Origin: an uncultured Metabacillus sp.
GTDB lineage: Bacteria > Bacillota > Bacilli > Bacillales > Bacillaceae
Direction of reading: 5' to 3'
Assembly: GCF_947503125.1 (NCBI RefSeq)
Contig: NZ_CANNCR010000044.1
Coordinates: 1-33,950, forward strand
Length of the DNA: 33,950 nt
The translations under genes were made by a program, and so were the position numbers. The notes beneath the pieces are model-generated. The model did not search any database and had not been told where the DNA came from. It saw only the letters and a program-made list of their open reading frames with translations. Shown here piece after piece: positions 7,886 to 16,808 of this stretch. Positions within the stretch are counted from its first letter, which is position 1. Every line of letters starts with the position of its first letter.

Positions 7886-9057
7886 TCAAACATGTATTTC
7901 CTTGTACGTGACCGAACGTTAAGGACAATTCCGATTGCGACCATATACGTTGCGAGGGAGCTTCCGCCGTAGCTTACGAAAGGCAGTGGAAGACCTGTGA
8001 TTGGAAGAAGGCCGATGGTCATGCCCACGTTTTGAAATACCTGGAAGGTGATCATGCCAATAATTCCTGTACATAGATAGCTTCCAAACGGATCATTGCT
8101 TTCTAACGATATATGGATCATTCTATAAATTAATAGGAAGAAAAGCGATACGACGATACTTCCTCCGATAAAGCCAAATTGTTCAGAAATGATCGAAAAG
8201 ATAAAGTCGGTATGTGCTTCAGGTAAGTAGACTTCAAGGTTTTTATAGCCTTTTCCCTTCAATTCTCCCGAGCCGATTGCCAGTAATGATTTTACTAGCT
8301 GAAAACCTTGCTCTCCAGAGTATTCATAGGGATTTAACCAGCCATAAAATCGGTCAAGCTGATATTCTTCGCCCCGTAAAATATATTTAAGGAAAAAGTC
8401 AGGAAATTTAATAAAGATAAACACAATCGATCCGATGACAAAAAGAGCTGAAAAAGCCGCAGTTAAAATAATTCTCCATTTAATACCAGATACTAAAATC
8501 AATGAAGCAATAACGGCACAAAACACCATTGTCATTCCCATATCGGGCTGTCTGATTAACAAAAGAATCGGCGGTGCAGCAGTAGCTACAAGCTTTCCTA
8601 TTAAGAGAAAGTCATCTGTTAACGTATTATTAGGGTATTTTTCACGGTGATCGGCAATAATTTTGCTTAGTACAATAATCATAAAGATTTTCATCAATTC
8701 AGATGGCTGGAAATTTCCTAACGGTCCCAGCTTATACCAGCTTGTTGCTCCTTTTATCGTTTGAACAATTGGAGCAGGTAATATTTCCAAACCGAGTAAT
8801 AGCACCATACCAAACCCGTACAAATACCAAGAAAGCTGTCTGAAACGGTCATAATCAATAAGCATAGTCATGGCAACAGCAAATGCACCGATTATGTACC
8901 ATTGAATCTGCTTCATGGAAAAATTAATGGCTTGGAGATTTGCAGGCAGAGTTACTTCTGCACTATTAATCGCGATCGTACTAACAATTGCTAATAAAAA
9001 CATAATAAAAAGTAACGTAAAATCTATCTGTTGTTGAGGGGATTTTTCATTTGTCAT
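7882..9057 (-). CDS. SEDS peptidoglycan glycosyltransferase, RodA/FtsW family
   Basis: This polytopic membrane protein of 391 residues has about ten hydrophobic segments. SEDS proteins polymerise lipid II into glycan strands together with a class B PBP. Signatures are GNFQPSELMKI, RQPDMGM, EAHTDFIFSIISEQFGFIG (containing the catalytic Asp of the family) and NVGMTIGLLPITGLPLPFVSYGGSS. The wording of this last block is closer to RodA than to FtsW or SpoVE. AAAGGG precedes the ATG at 9057. It is monocistronic. B. subtilis has no SEDS gene at this spot, so this may be an extra paralogue; which SEDS branch it belongs to is not certain. Confidence 0.9.
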   Translation of the reverse strand: MTNEKSPQQQIDFTLLFIMFLLAIVSTIAINSAEVTLPANLQAINFSMKQIQWYIIGAFAVAMTMLIDYDRFRQLSWYLYGFGMVLLLGLEILPAPIVQTIKGATSWYKLGPLGNFQPSELMKIFMIIVLSKIIADHREKYPNNTLTDDFLLIGKLVATAAPPILLLIRQPDMGMTMVFCAVIASLILVSGIKWRIILTAAFSALFVIGSIVFIFIKFPDFFLKYILRGEEYQLDRFYGWLNPYEYSGEQGFQLVKSLLAIGSGELKGKGYKNLEVYLPEAHTDFIFSIISEQFGFIGGSIVVSLFFLLIYRMIHISLESNDPFGSYLCTGIIGMITFQVFQNVGMTIGLLPITGLPLPFVSYGGSSLATYMVAIGIVLNVRSRTRKYMFD

Positions 9058-9103
9058 AGTGGACCCTTTCTACTTATTTAACTTTAAAAAATAATTCTAT
9101 CTT

Positions 9104-9158
9104 AACGGGCAGAAAACCCCCACTTAAGAATTCAAAAGAAAAAGTGGGGGAACTGCCC
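9104..9158. repeat. dispersed hairpin element, copy 1
   Basis: AACGGGCAG (9104-9112) and CCCCCACTT (9117-9125) form nested stems with AAGTGGGGG (9142-9150) and CTGCCC (9153-9158). The left half, including the preceding ATCTT, is nearly the same as at 28249-28274, so this is a family and not a simple terminator. It lies between the divergent SEDS and mgtE genes, where no terminator is needed. Confidence 0.75.
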
Positions 9159-9266
9159 ATAGTCATTGTATCATTAACCATCTTAATTGATTGTGAACGA
9201 TTTGCAAAGAATCCTTTTTCACAGATTACAAAAATGTAAAATTTTTTTGAATGTAATGGCTGTTGA

Positions 9267-9295
9267 TTGTTTGCTCTATTGATTTCATATAGAAT
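9267..9295 (+). promoter_or_regulatory. predicted mgtE promoter
   Basis: TTGTTT (9267-9272), a 17-bp spacer and TAGAAT (9290-9295) resemble a sigma-A promoter. The transcript would have a leader of about 125 nt. I could not find the conserved core of a magnesium M-box riboswitch in it. The rest of the 371-nt gap holds only the hairpin element. Confidence 0.5.
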
Positions 9296-9428
9296 ATTAT
9301 AGTATTTATAAAAATCAGCGCAATATGTAGAAAAGATGAAAAAAAATCCAGCAAGTAAAATGTTTATTAAAGGAACTTCCATTATAAAGGTACAATTCGC
9401 ATTTACAACAGAGAGGGGGGCCTTGAAA

Positions 9429-10796
9429 ATGTCAGATGAGAGAGAATTAGTGGAACTAGAGGAAGAAACATTACTATCTGCAATAGCTAGTCAGAATTTG
9501 GACGAATTCCGCGGGGCTTTTTTAGATAAGCATCCTTATGATCAAGCTAAATTTTTTGTGAAGCTTGAAGAGGAACAGCGATTAACCGTATATAAATTTC
9601 TATCTCCGGAGGAAATGGCCGCTGTTTTTGAAAATATTGAGCATGATGATGATCAATATGAACTATTTTTATCGGAAATGGAGCCAACATTTGCGGCACA
9701 GATGCTTGGTCATATGTATGCGGACGATGCTGTAGACGTATTAAATGAGCTTGACAAGGACCAAGTAGCCAGCTATTTAACGATCATGGATGATGAAGCT
9801 GCTGAAGAAATTCGCGAGCTGCTCCATTATGAAGAATATACAGCCGGAAGTATTATGACGACGGAGTATATTGCCATTCATGCCAACCAAACCGTTCATT
9901 CAGCGATGCAAATTTTAAAGAATGAGGCTCCTAACGCTGAGACCATTTACTATGTCTATGTCATTGATGAGGATAAAAAGCTTGTGGGCGTTATATCTTT
10001 AAGGGATTTAATTATTAATGAACCAGACATCATGATTTCAGAAGTGATGAATGAACGGGTATATTCCGTTAGTGTCGCTGAAGATCAGGAAGAGGTTGCC
10101 CGAAAAATGAAGGACTATAACTTTTTGGCCCTTCCTGTTATCGACTTTAGGGGCCATTTACTGGGAATTATTACAGTTGATGATATCGTTGATGTCATTG
10201 ATGAAGAAGCAAGTGATGACTACTCAAAGCTTGCTGCGATTTCAGATGTTGACTCACATGATCGCAGTCCGTTTTCCGCGGCCAAAAAAAGACTGCCTTG
10301 GCTGATCATCCTTCTGTTTTTAGGGATGTTTACCGCCAGCCTAATTGGCAGGTTTGAAGAAACCTTGGATAAAGTAGCGATATTAGCTGTTTTTATTCCA
10401 TTAATTGCGGGTATGGCTGGTAATACTGGTACACAGGCTTTAGCCGTGGCGGTCAGAAGAATTGCAGTTGGTGACGCGGGAGAGCAAAGTGTTTTTCGAA
10501 TGATTATGAGAGAAGCTGGAACAGGCCTTATAACAGGAACGATATGTGGCGTGGTTGTGACGCTTGTTGTTTTCGTCTGGCAAGGTGATATCTTTTTAGG
10601 AATGTTAGTCGGAATTTCAATCTTAGCCACATTAACTGTAGCAACGATTGCAGGAGCCTTTATTCCGCTGATCATGCACCGTCTTAAAGTCGACCCTGCG
10701 GTAGCCTCAGGTCCATTTATTACCACGATTAATGATATTATCAGTATTCTCATTTATTTTGGAATGGCTACTTTATTTATGAAATACTTGATTTGA
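9429..10796 (+). CDS. mgtE: magnesium channel/transporter MgtE
   Basis: A Mg2+-gated Mg2+ channel of 455 residues. Order of domains: acidic N-domain (1-130), CBS pair (about 135-255), plug helix, then five transmembrane helices (about 285-455). The pore-lining segment PLIAGMAGNTGTQALAVAVRR and the DPAVASGPF motif in the last helices are typical. The frame is open from 9336, but the ATG at 9429 has AGAGGGGGG 8 nt upstream and gives the family N-terminus; the extra 31 residues of the long form look like leader sequence. Monocistronic, with its own promoter. Confidence 0.92.
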   Translation: MSDERELVELEEETLLSAIASQNLDEFRGAFLDKHPYDQAKFFVKLEEEQRLTVYKFLSPEEMAAVFENIEHDDDQYELFLSEMEPTFAAQMLGHMYADDAVDVLNELDKDQVASYLTIMDDEAAEEIRELLHYEEYTAGSIMTTEYIAIHANQTVHSAMQILKNEAPNAETIYYVYVIDEDKKLVGVISLRDLIINEPDIMISEVMNERVYSVSVAEDQEEVARKMKDYNFLALPVIDFRGHLLGIITVDDIVDVIDEEASDDYSKLAAISDVDSHDRSPFSAAKKRLPWLIILLFLGMFTASLIGRFEETLDKVAILAVFIPLIAGMAGNTGTQALAVAVRRIAVGDAGEQSVFRMIMREAGTGLITGTICGVVVTLVVFVWQGDIFLGMLVGISILATLTVATIAGAFIPLIMHRLKVDPAVASGPFITTINDIISILIYFGMATLFMKYLI

Positions 10797-10830
10797 ATAA
10801 TACGACTAGTTGAATTTGTCTGCAATCATG

Positions 10831-10858
10831 TTGCAGGTAATGCAGGCTATACTATATA
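10831..10858 (+). promoter_or_regulatory. predicted promoter of the CPA2 antiporter gene
   Basis: TTGCAG (10831-10836) and TATATA (10853-10858) are 16 bp apart. A small inverted repeat, CTGCAA-TCATG-TTGCAG (10820-10836), covers the -35 box and could be an operator; this is not tested. Confidence 0.45.
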
Positions 10859-10907
10859 ACAACGGTTTTTTTATATGAGAATACCTTGATTATAAAGGAG
10901 GCAAAAC

Positions 10908-12758
10908 ATGCATGGTGCATCTGTAACATCGCTCGTTATCGTGATTCTTGCTGCTTTTCTTACCCCTATTTTGTTACACCGGTTAAAACTGAATTTTATT
11001 CCAGTTGTTGTTGCGGAAATCATTGTCGGGTTGATTATTGGGAAAACAGGCTTTAATGTTGTTTCCCAAGATATGTGGCTTGAAACCTTATCGATGCTTG
11101 GCTTTATTTTCTTAATGTTTTTAAGTGGCCTCGAAATTGATTTTACCGTTTTTGCGGACGGAAAAAAGAAGGAAAAGCTTCCTTCTGGTAAATATGCCCC
11201 TAATACATTTTTAGTTTCCAGCATCGTATTTGTAGGGATTTTTGTTTTATCCTTATTGCTTTCCTATATCTTTGTCTGGATCGGACTAATTAATAATGCA
11301 TTCTTTATGACACTTATTATTTCAACCATTTCATTAGGAGTTGTTGTACCGACCTTAAAAGACGGTCAACTCATGAAAACAAATATTGGGCAAATTATCC
11401 TTTTGGTAGCTGTTATTGCCGATTTAGTGACGATGATATTGCTTGCAGTGTTTGCCTCTATTTATGGTGATGGAGAAAGCAATACATGGTTATTATTGAT
11501 TCTCTTTGGAGCGGGTGTATTACTGTATTTCTTAGGAAAAGCATTCAAGAATCGTTCCTTTATTGAAACGATGTCAAAGGGAACAATCCAAATCGGCACA
11601 AGAGCTGTTTTTACACTTATTATTGTATTGGTAGCCATTTCTGAAACAATTGGGGCTGAAAACATTCTTGGCGCCTTCTTAGCTGGTGTGCTTGTTTCCC
11701 TTTTATCACCGAATAAAGAAATGGTTCAGAAGCTGGATTCATTTGGATATGGATTTTTAATTCCGATATTCTTTGTTATGGTTGGGGTAGATTTAGACAT
11801 TTGGGCATTATTTAAAGATCCCAAAATACTCTTTTTAATTCCGTTATTGTTTATCGGATTGTTAATCTCAAAAGTAATTCCAATCCTTTATTTAAAGCGC
11901 TGGTATGACACGAAAACAACTTTTGCCGCGGGCTTTCTGTTAACCTCTACCCTTTCATTAGTTATTGCAGCAGCGACGATTGGTGAAAGAATGGAGATTA
12001 TCACGTCAGAAATGTCAGGTGCTCTCATCCTGGTAGCGGTCATAACTAGTATTGTTACACCGATTTTCTTTAAAAAGCTCTTCCCTCGACATAAAAATGA
12101 GAATCCAAAAATTAAGGTTGCTTTTATCGGTGCCAATCAAATGACATTGCCAGTAACAAGAGAGCTAAACCCGGATTTATATGACACAACTATTTACCAT
12201 GTTCAGCAGGATAAGCTTGATCAGCAAATCTCAGAATCCTTGTTTGAAATCGTAGAAATAAAAGATTTTCAGGTTGAGACACTTAAGGAGCATGATGCAT
12301 TTGATGTTGACTTAATCGTTGTCGCAACGGGTGATGAGGAGCGAAATGCCGATATTGCGCTTTTTGCTAAACAAGAAGAAGTAGACCGGGTTATTGCAAG
12401 CGTAGGATCACCTGAAATGGATGCAAAAATGAAGGAGCATGGAATTGATGTTTTCTCAACCATGCTTTCAACAAAAACAATGCTGCGGGCATTGATCGAG
12501 GCACCAAGTGTGATGAGAATTATAACGAATCAAGAAACGATGCTTTACCAAATCAATTTGAATAATGCAAAATATGATGATTTGTTATTACGTAATTTTC
12601 CATTCACAGGGGATATCATTTTCGTGAGAATCTTTAGAGGGAAGGATTCAATCGTTCCCCATGGCGACACAGATTTAAAGCTTGGAGATCGCTTAATTGT
12701 TACCGGATCACGAGAATATGTGAATGAATTAAAACGTGAACTTGAGCTTATTCGATGA
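10908..12758 (+). CDS. CPA2 monovalent cation:proton antiporter with RCK domain (YjbQ-like)
   Basis: A 616-residue membrane protein. Residues 1-390 form about 12 hydrophobic helices of the KefB-type Na+/H+ exchanger fold (LSMLGFIFLMFLSGLEIDF, ISETIGAENILGAFLAGVL). They are followed by an RCK/TrkA-N domain (about 403-515) and a TrkA-C domain (about 535-616). In the RCK domain the nucleotide loop reads FIGANQMTLP, not GxGxxG, so ligand binding may differ from NAD-binding relatives. Size and position before the thi genes match B. subtilis YjbQ. AAAGGAGG precedes the ATG at 10908. It probably exports K+ or Na+ in exchange for protons. Confidence 0.88.
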   Translation: MHGASVTSLVIVILAAFLTPILLHRLKLNFIPVVVAEIIVGLIIGKTGFNVVSQDMWLETLSMLGFIFLMFLSGLEIDFTVFADGKKKEKLPSGKYAPNTFLVSSIVFVGIFVLSLLLSYIFVWIGLINNAFFMTLIISTISLGVVVPTLKDGQLMKTNIGQIILLVAVIADLVTMILLAVFASIYGDGESNTWLLLILFGAGVLLYFLGKAFKNRSFIETMSKGTIQIGTRAVFTLIIVLVAISETIGAENILGAFLAGVLVSLLSPNKEMVQKLDSFGYGFLIPIFFVMVGVDLDIWALFKDPKILFLIPLLFIGLLISKVIPILYLKRWYDTKTTFAAGFLLTSTLSLVIAAATIGERMEIITSEMSGALILVAVITSIVTPIFFKKLFPRHKNENPKIKVAFIGANQMTLPVTRELNPDLYDTTIYHVQQDKLDQQISESLFEIVEIKDFQVETLKEHDAFDVDLIVVATGDEERNADIALFAKQEEVDRVIASVGSPEMDAKMKEHGIDVFSTMLSTKTMLRALIEAPSVMRIITNQETMLYQINLNNAKYDDLLLRNFPFTGDIIFVRIFRGKDSIVPHGDTDLKLGDRLIVTGSREYVNELKRELELIR

Positions 12759-12766
12759 ATTTTTTC

Positions 12767-12794
12767 TTGAAAGTTGAGAAACATTTGGTATGAT
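12767..12794 (+). promoter_or_regulatory. promoter of the thiamine operon
   Basis: TTGAAA (12767-12772) and TATGAT (12789-12794) are 16 bp apart, just after the antiporter stop codon. Transcription would begin near 12801, about 16 nt before the riboswitch. Confidence 0.7.
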
Positions 12795-12816
12795 AGAGAT
12801 AAGTAAATAATGATGA

Positions 12817-12913
12817 AAACCGCTAGGGGATCCCCAATTGAGGGGCTGAGATTAAAGTGTTTCTTTTAAACCCTTATAACCTGATCTGGTTTGTACCAGC
12901 GTAGGGAAGTGGA
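12817..12913 (+). promoter_or_regulatory. TPP riboswitch (THI element)
   Basis: The conserved TPP aptamer core is visible: CTAGGGGATCCCC at the start, GGGGCTGAGATTAAA (12842-12856, with the CUGAGA pyrimidine-sensor loop), ACCCTTATAACCTGATCTGG (12870-12889, the pyrophosphate helix) and GTACCAGCGTAGGGAAGTGG closing P1. It lies between the promoter and a terminator, and controls the tenI-thiOSGF operon. GGAAGTGG at its 3' end can also pair with CCACTTTC of the terminator, so TPP binding should favour termination. Confidence 0.96.
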
Positions 12914-12941
12914 ATTACGGCATATTCTAATTATGTATGTA

Positions 12942-12976
12942 AACCACTTTCTTACCTATAGGAAAGTGGTTTTTTT
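12942..12976 (+). terminator. riboswitch-controlled terminator
   Basis: AACCACTTTC (12942-12951) pairs with GAAAGTGGTT (12962-12971), followed by a run of T to 12976. It is the expression platform of the TPP riboswitch, placed 16 nt before the tenI start codon. Confidence 0.92.
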
Positions 12977-12992
12977 ATTGGAAGTGAAAAAC

Positions 12993-13613
12993 TTGGAAAT
13001 TCATGTTATTACAGATGGGAAGCAAACAGTTGAGGAATTAACGAAACAAATCTTACGCTTTCACGAAGAAGCAGATTATATTCACATTCGTGAAAGAACG
13101 AAAACAGCCTCAGAACTAATGGAAATTGTTTCAATTCTGATAACCGGTGGAGTCCCTAAGAAAAAGATTGTGATCAATGATCGCGTTGATGCAGCAATAT
13201 TAAACGATTTATTTAATATCCATTTGCCTGGTCATAGCTTTTCCATTGAAAAGGTAAGAAAGCTAAGACCATCCTTAAGGATTGGCCGTTCGGTTCATTC
13301 TCTGCAGGAAGCAATAGAGGCTGAAGAAGCTGGTGCAGATTATTTGTTGTTTGGACACGTGTTTACAACCAACTCAAAGGCTGGTCTAGCACCACGGGGC
13401 ATACCTCAATTCGCTGAAATATGTGAAAGGATCGAAATTCCGGTTATCGCCATTGGCGGAATGACCCCTGAAACTGTTCAAAAGCTTTCGGGATTAAAGG
13501 CTGGCGGCGTTGCGGTGATGTCCTATGTTATGTCAAACAGTGAACCTCGTCATGCCTTGCGGGAAATTAAGAAAAGTTTAACGGAGGTGAAATCAAATGA
13601 AAAAGCATTATAA
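12993..13613 (+). CDS. tenI: thiazole tautomerase TenI
   Basis: A 206-residue TIM-barrel protein of the ThiE/TenI family. It converts the thiazole phosphate carboxylate made by ThiG to its aromatic tautomer. EIHVITDGK at the start, YIHIRERTK, GRSVHSLQEA, LLFGHVFTTNSKAG and PVIAIGGMTPE match TenI; the position before thiO also argues for TenI and not thiamine phosphate synthase. The start is a TTG at 12993 with GGAAGTG 6 nt upstream; the longer open frame would begin inside the riboswitch. It overlaps thiO by 17 nt. No tenA lies upstream, unlike B. subtilis. Confidence 0.9.
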   Translation: MEIHVITDGKQTVEELTKQILRFHEEADYIHIRERTKTASELMEIVSILITGGVPKKKIVINDRVDAAILNDLFNIHLPGHSFSIEKVRKLRPSLRIGRSVHSLQEAIEAEEAGADYLLFGHVFTTNSKAGLAPRGIPQFAEICERIEIPVIAIGGMTPETVQKLSGLKAGGVAVMSYVMSNSEPRHALREIKKSLTEVKSNEKAL

Positions 13614-14709
13614 TGTAGGCATCATCGGCGGCGGCATCATTGGTCAATCGATAGCCTATCAGCTGGCGAAAGAAGGCGTATCTGTCCTTGTGTTAGAGGG
13701 AAATAAGATCGGTACCGGGGCAACAAGAGCTGCGGCAGGGATGCTTGGTGCAAACTCTGAGCTTGAAAACAATGATGCCTTCTTTCAGTTCGCAAAGGAG
13801 AGTCAGCGCAACTATCATGTCCTGAGGGATGAGCTTTCAGAATTATCGCAAATTAATATTCAGCTTGTCGATAAAGGCATGTACAAGATCGCCATGACGG
13901 ATGCTGAAGCACGTTCCTTAAAAGAAGCGGTAACACAATATGAAACAGTAGCATGGCATGAAAAAGAAACAGTGCTTGAGCATGAGCCAATGTTATCTGC
14001 AGAGATTAAAGGGGCCCTTTACATCCCAGAGGACGGCCATGTTTCACCAACGCATGTTTGTGCGGCTTTTGCAAAGTCTGCTAGTATGCTAGGTGCAACT
14101 ATTTTAGAGAATACTCCTGTCCATACAATCAAGAAGAGTGCTGCAAACGAATATGCGCTTTCTACCCCGCTTGCCGATTTCACTTGCAGCAAGGTTGTCG
14201 TCGCAAATGGCGTTTGGAGCGGGCACTTTTTTAACCAGTTGGGTATTAACGCTGGGATGAAGCCTGTAAAAGGAGAATGTCTTTCTGTAAAAAGCAATCA
14301 AATCGGCTTAGAGCGAACGATTTTTTATGATCATTGTTATATCGTTCCAAAGGGTGATGGCAGATTTGTTATCGGGGCAACTATGGTTGAGGATGATTGG
14401 AGTACTGAGCCGACAATAGGAGGAATCCAGTCTCTTATTGAAAAAGTGGCACCACTCTTGCCGGAGTTAAAATCAGCTCAACTGGTTGAGACATGGGCTG
14501 GATTAAGGCCGCAATCACATGATGGAAAACCATATATTGGTCAGCATCCTGAAGGAGAACAGATTTATTTTGCAACAGGACATTATCGAAACGGTATCCT
14601 TTTAGCCCCGCAAACAGGGATGATGATAAGGGATCTGATTTTGAACAGGCAGCAAAATGAAGACTATATAAGGGCATTTTCGATCAACCGAATTTATGTA
14701 CAGGCGTGA
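13597..14709 (+). CDS. thiO: glycine oxidase ThiO
   Basis: This 370-residue FAD-dependent D-amino-acid-oxidase-like enzyme oxidises glycine to iminoglycine (dehydroglycine), the substrate for thiazole formation by ThiG. The Rossmann FAD motif GIIGGGIIGQSIA lies at residues 8-20; GATRAAAGMLG follows near residue 42, and the C-terminal block ETWAGLRPQSHDGKPYIG with ATGHYRNGILLAP is typical of ThiO. ACGGAGGTG precedes the ATG at 13597. It overlaps tenI and is followed by thiS after 9 nt, in the thi operon. Confidence 0.95.
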   Translation: MKKHYNVGIIGGGIIGQSIAYQLAKEGVSVLVLEGNKIGTGATRAAAGMLGANSELENNDAFFQFAKESQRNYHVLRDELSELSQINIQLVDKGMYKIAMTDAEARSLKEAVTQYETVAWHEKETVLEHEPMLSAEIKGALYIPEDGHVSPTHVCAAFAKSASMLGATILENTPVHTIKKSAANEYALSTPLADFTCSKVVVANGVWSGHFFNQLGINAGMKPVKGECLSVKSNQIGLERTIFYDHCYIVPKGDGRFVIGATMVEDDWSTEPTIGGIQSLIEKVAPLLPELKSAQLVETWAGLRPQSHDGKPYIGQHPEGEQIYFATGHYRNGILLAPQTGMMIRDLILNRQQNEDYIRAFSINRIYVQA

Positions 14710-14718
14710 GGTGGGAAA

Positions 14719-14922
14719 ATGAGCATTAAGTTAAATGGAGAAATTGTCGAGCTGGGAAATGATGTTACGACGATTCAGCAACTGCTAGCACATTACAAGC
14801 TGGCGGACCGTCTTGTCATTGTCGAGCATAATCGAGAAATTATTTTAAAAGATCAATATGAAACGACATCAATCCAAAACGGTGATGAAGTTGAATTTGT
14901 TCATTTTGTAGGAGGAGGATGA
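14719..14922 (+). CDS. thiS: sulfur carrier protein ThiS
   Basis: A 67-residue ubiquitin-like protein that ends in Gly-Gly (FVHFVGGG). ThiF adenylates this end and it is then converted to a thiocarboxylate that donates sulfur to the thiazole ring. Length and the hydrophobic beta-grasp pattern are normal. GAGGTGGG lies upstream of the ATG at 14719; thiG starts 4 nt after the stop codon. Confidence 0.96.
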   Translation: MSIKLNGEIVELGNDVTTIQQLLAHYKLADRLVIVEHNREIILKDQYETTSIQNGDEVEFVHFVGGG

Positions 14923-14926
14923 GCCA

Positions 14927-15694
14927 ATGTTAAACATTGCAGATAAACAATTTAACTCAAGATTATTATTAGGAACTGGGAAATATCCGTCATTTGAAAT
15001 TCAAAAGGAAGCTGTTGCACAATCAGAGGCAGAAATCCTAACGTTTGCGGTTCGCCGTATGAATATCTTTGAAGCATCACAGCCAAACTTTTTAGAGCAG
15101 TTAGATCTTTCTAAGTATACGCTGCTTCCAAATACAGCAGGGGCTAAAACGGCAGAGGAAGCAGTAAGAATTGCCAAGCTTGCAAAAGCATCTGGCTTAT
15201 GTGATATGATAAAAGTTGAAGTCATTGGCTGCGACCGGTCGTTGCTTCCTGATCCAGTAGAAACATTAAAAGCTAGTGAAATGCTGTTAGAAGAAGGATT
15301 TATCGTTTTACCGTATACTTCAGATGATGTGGTATTAGCAAGAAGATTAGAAGAATTAGGAGTTCATGCCATTATGCCTGGTGCTTCTCCTATTGGATCC
15401 GGTCAAGGGATCTTAAATCCTTTAAATCTAAAATTCATCATTGAACAATCCAATGTTCCTGTAATTGTCGATGCAGGAATCGGCTCACCTGCAGATGCAG
15501 CATACGCTATGGAGCTGGGAGCTGATGGTGTTTTATTAAATACCGCCGTCTCTGCTGCAAAGGATCCGGTGAAAATGGCCGTTGCCATGAAGCTTGCAAT
15601 AGAGGCTGGCAGACTGGGCTTTGAAGCCGGCAGAATTCCTAAAAAGGAATATGCAACAGCAAGCAGTCCAACAGAAGGAATGATGACCACTTAA
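14927..15694 (+). CDS. thiG: thiazole synthase ThiG
   Basis: A 255-residue TIM-barrel enzyme that condenses deoxyxylulose phosphate, dehydroglycine and ThiS-thiocarboxylate into the thiazole phosphate. The lysine that forms the imine with the sugar is K96 in [32 protein letters not shown] and [11 protein letters not shown] are family blocks. AGGAGGATG precedes the ATG at 14927. Its stop codon overlaps the thiF start (TAATG), so translation is probably coupled. Confidence 0.96.
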   Translation: MLNIADKQFNSRLLLGTGKYPSFEIQKEAVAQSEAEILTFAVRRMNIFEASQPNFLEQLDLSKYTLLPNTAGAKTAEEAVRIAKLAKASGLCDMIKVEVIGCDRSLLPDPVETLKASEMLLEEGFIVLPYTSDDVVLARRLEELGVHAIMPGASPIGSGQGILNPLNLKFIIEQSNVPVIVDAGIGSPADAAYAMELGADGVLLNTAVSAAKDPVKMAVAMKLAIEAGRLGFEAGRIPKKEYATASSPTEGMMTT

Positions 15695-16710
15695 TGGAGC
15701 GATATTCAAGACAAATATTATTTTCTCCAATCGGGGAAAGCGGGCAAGAAAAAATCAATCAAAAGCATGTGTTCATTGTAGGTGCAGGTGCGCTAGGCAC
15801 AGCGAATGCAGAAATGATTGCACGTGCCGGTATTGGAAAATTAACGATTATTGACCGCGATTATGTAGAATGGAGCAACTTGCAAAGACAGCAGCTTTAT
15901 TCAGAGGAAGATGCAAAAAATAGAATGCCAAAAGCAATAGCCACAAAAACACGTCTTCAGCAAATTAATTCTGAAGTACAAGTTCATGCCATTGTAGAGG
16001 ATTTAACATCAGCCAATATAGAAGACTTGTTAGATCGTGTTGATGTGATCGTGGATTCAACAGATAACTTTGAAACAAGATTATTAATCAATGATGCTTC
16101 ATTAAAGCATGGGATTCCCTGGGTATATGGCGGGTGTGTCGGCAGTTATGGTCTAACGTTTACGGTCATCCCAAATAAAACACCATGTCTGCATTGTTTA
16201 TTAAAGCATATCCCGTTTGATGGAATGACATGTGATACAGTTGGGGTTATTTCACCAATTGTCAGCATGGTTACCTCCCATCAAACAGCAGAAGTGTTAA
16301 AGCTGCTTGTTGGAGACGAGGAAAACCTGCGCAGCAAGCTTGTATCCTTTGATCTTTGGAAAAATCAATATTCATCGATCAACATGGAAAAGCTGAAAAA
16401 TAAGGCTTGTCCTTCTTGTGGAACAAACCCTGTATATCCCTATTTATCGGCTGAAAAAGAAACAAAAGCAGCTGTTCTTTGCGGAAGGGATACGGTACAG
16501 CTTCGTCCAGGTACAGGGAAACAGATTTCCTTTGAGCAAATTTCCGAAAGAGTTAAACCGATTGCTGACGCGTTTTTAGAAAATCCATTTTTATTATCAA
16601 TGACCTTTGGCAGTCATCGAATCGTTCTATTTAAGGACGGACGAGCTTTAATTCATGGGACGAAGGATATTGCTGAGGCGAAAAAGATTTATCATCGCTA
16701 TGTTGGCTAA
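15694..16710 (+). CDS. thiF: ThiS adenylyltransferase ThiF (ThiF/MoeB/HesA family)
   Basis: An E1-like enzyme that activates the C-terminus of ThiS with ATP. The nucleotide motif VGAGALG is at 29-35, then DRDYVEWSNLQRQ (55-67); the zinc cysteines are C165/C168 (CLHC) and C239/C242 (CPSC), and GMTCDTVGV holds the conserved C180. With 338 residues it carries about 90 residues beyond the core (after 250), as B. subtilis ThiF and MoeB-like members do. It is the last gene of the operon before a terminator; no thiD follows, unlike B. subtilis. Confidence 0.93.
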   Translation: MERYSRQILFSPIGESGQEKINQKHVFIVGAGALGTANAEMIARAGIGKLTIIDRDYVEWSNLQRQQLYSEEDAKNRMPKAIATKTRLQQINSEVQVHAIVEDLTSANIEDLLDRVDVIVDSTDNFETRLLINDASLKHGIPWVYGGCVGSYGLTFTVIPNKTPCLHCLLKHIPFDGMTCDTVGVISPIVSMVTSHQTAEVLKLLVGDEENLRSKLVSFDLWKNQYSSINMEKLKNKACPSCGTNPVYPYLSAEKETKAAVLCGRDTVQLRPGTGKQISFEQISERVKPIADAFLENPFLLSMTFGSHRIVLFKDGRALIHGTKDIAEAKKIYHRYVG

Positions 16711-16730
16711 ATAATATAGTTAAGGATAAA

Positions 16731-16759
16731 AGCCCTCTCAAAGGTAGACAGAGAGGGTT
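16731..16759 (+). terminator. terminator of the thi operon
   Basis: CCCTCTC (16733-16739) pairs with GAGAGGG (16751-16757), extended by flanking A and T. It sits about 20 nt after the thiF stop codon. Confidence 0.8.
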
Positions 16760-16808
16760 TTGGCATTTTGTCTACTCTGTAACCTAGTTTTATCGCCCAA
16801 ACCTCTCT

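Noticed and set aside
9074-9382. 102-residue frame on the minus strand
   Set aside because: It runs through the hairpin element and the mgtE promoter and has no protein-like features; taken as chance.
9160-9428. M-box magnesium riboswitch before mgtE
   Set aside because: The leader lacks the conserved M-box core (no GTTAGGTGAGGCTCC-like sequence), and is A/T-rich without the needed helices.
10220-10753. 177-residue frame opposite mgtE
   Set aside because: Antisense to a conserved membrane domain; composition (Ile, Thr, Pro, Ala) reflects the complement of hydrophobic codons. No Shine-Dalgarno seen.
12891-12992. Upstream extension of tenI to 12891
   Set aside because: It would begin inside the TPP aptamer and cross the terminator; the TTG at 12993 has the Shine-Dalgarno and the family N-terminus.
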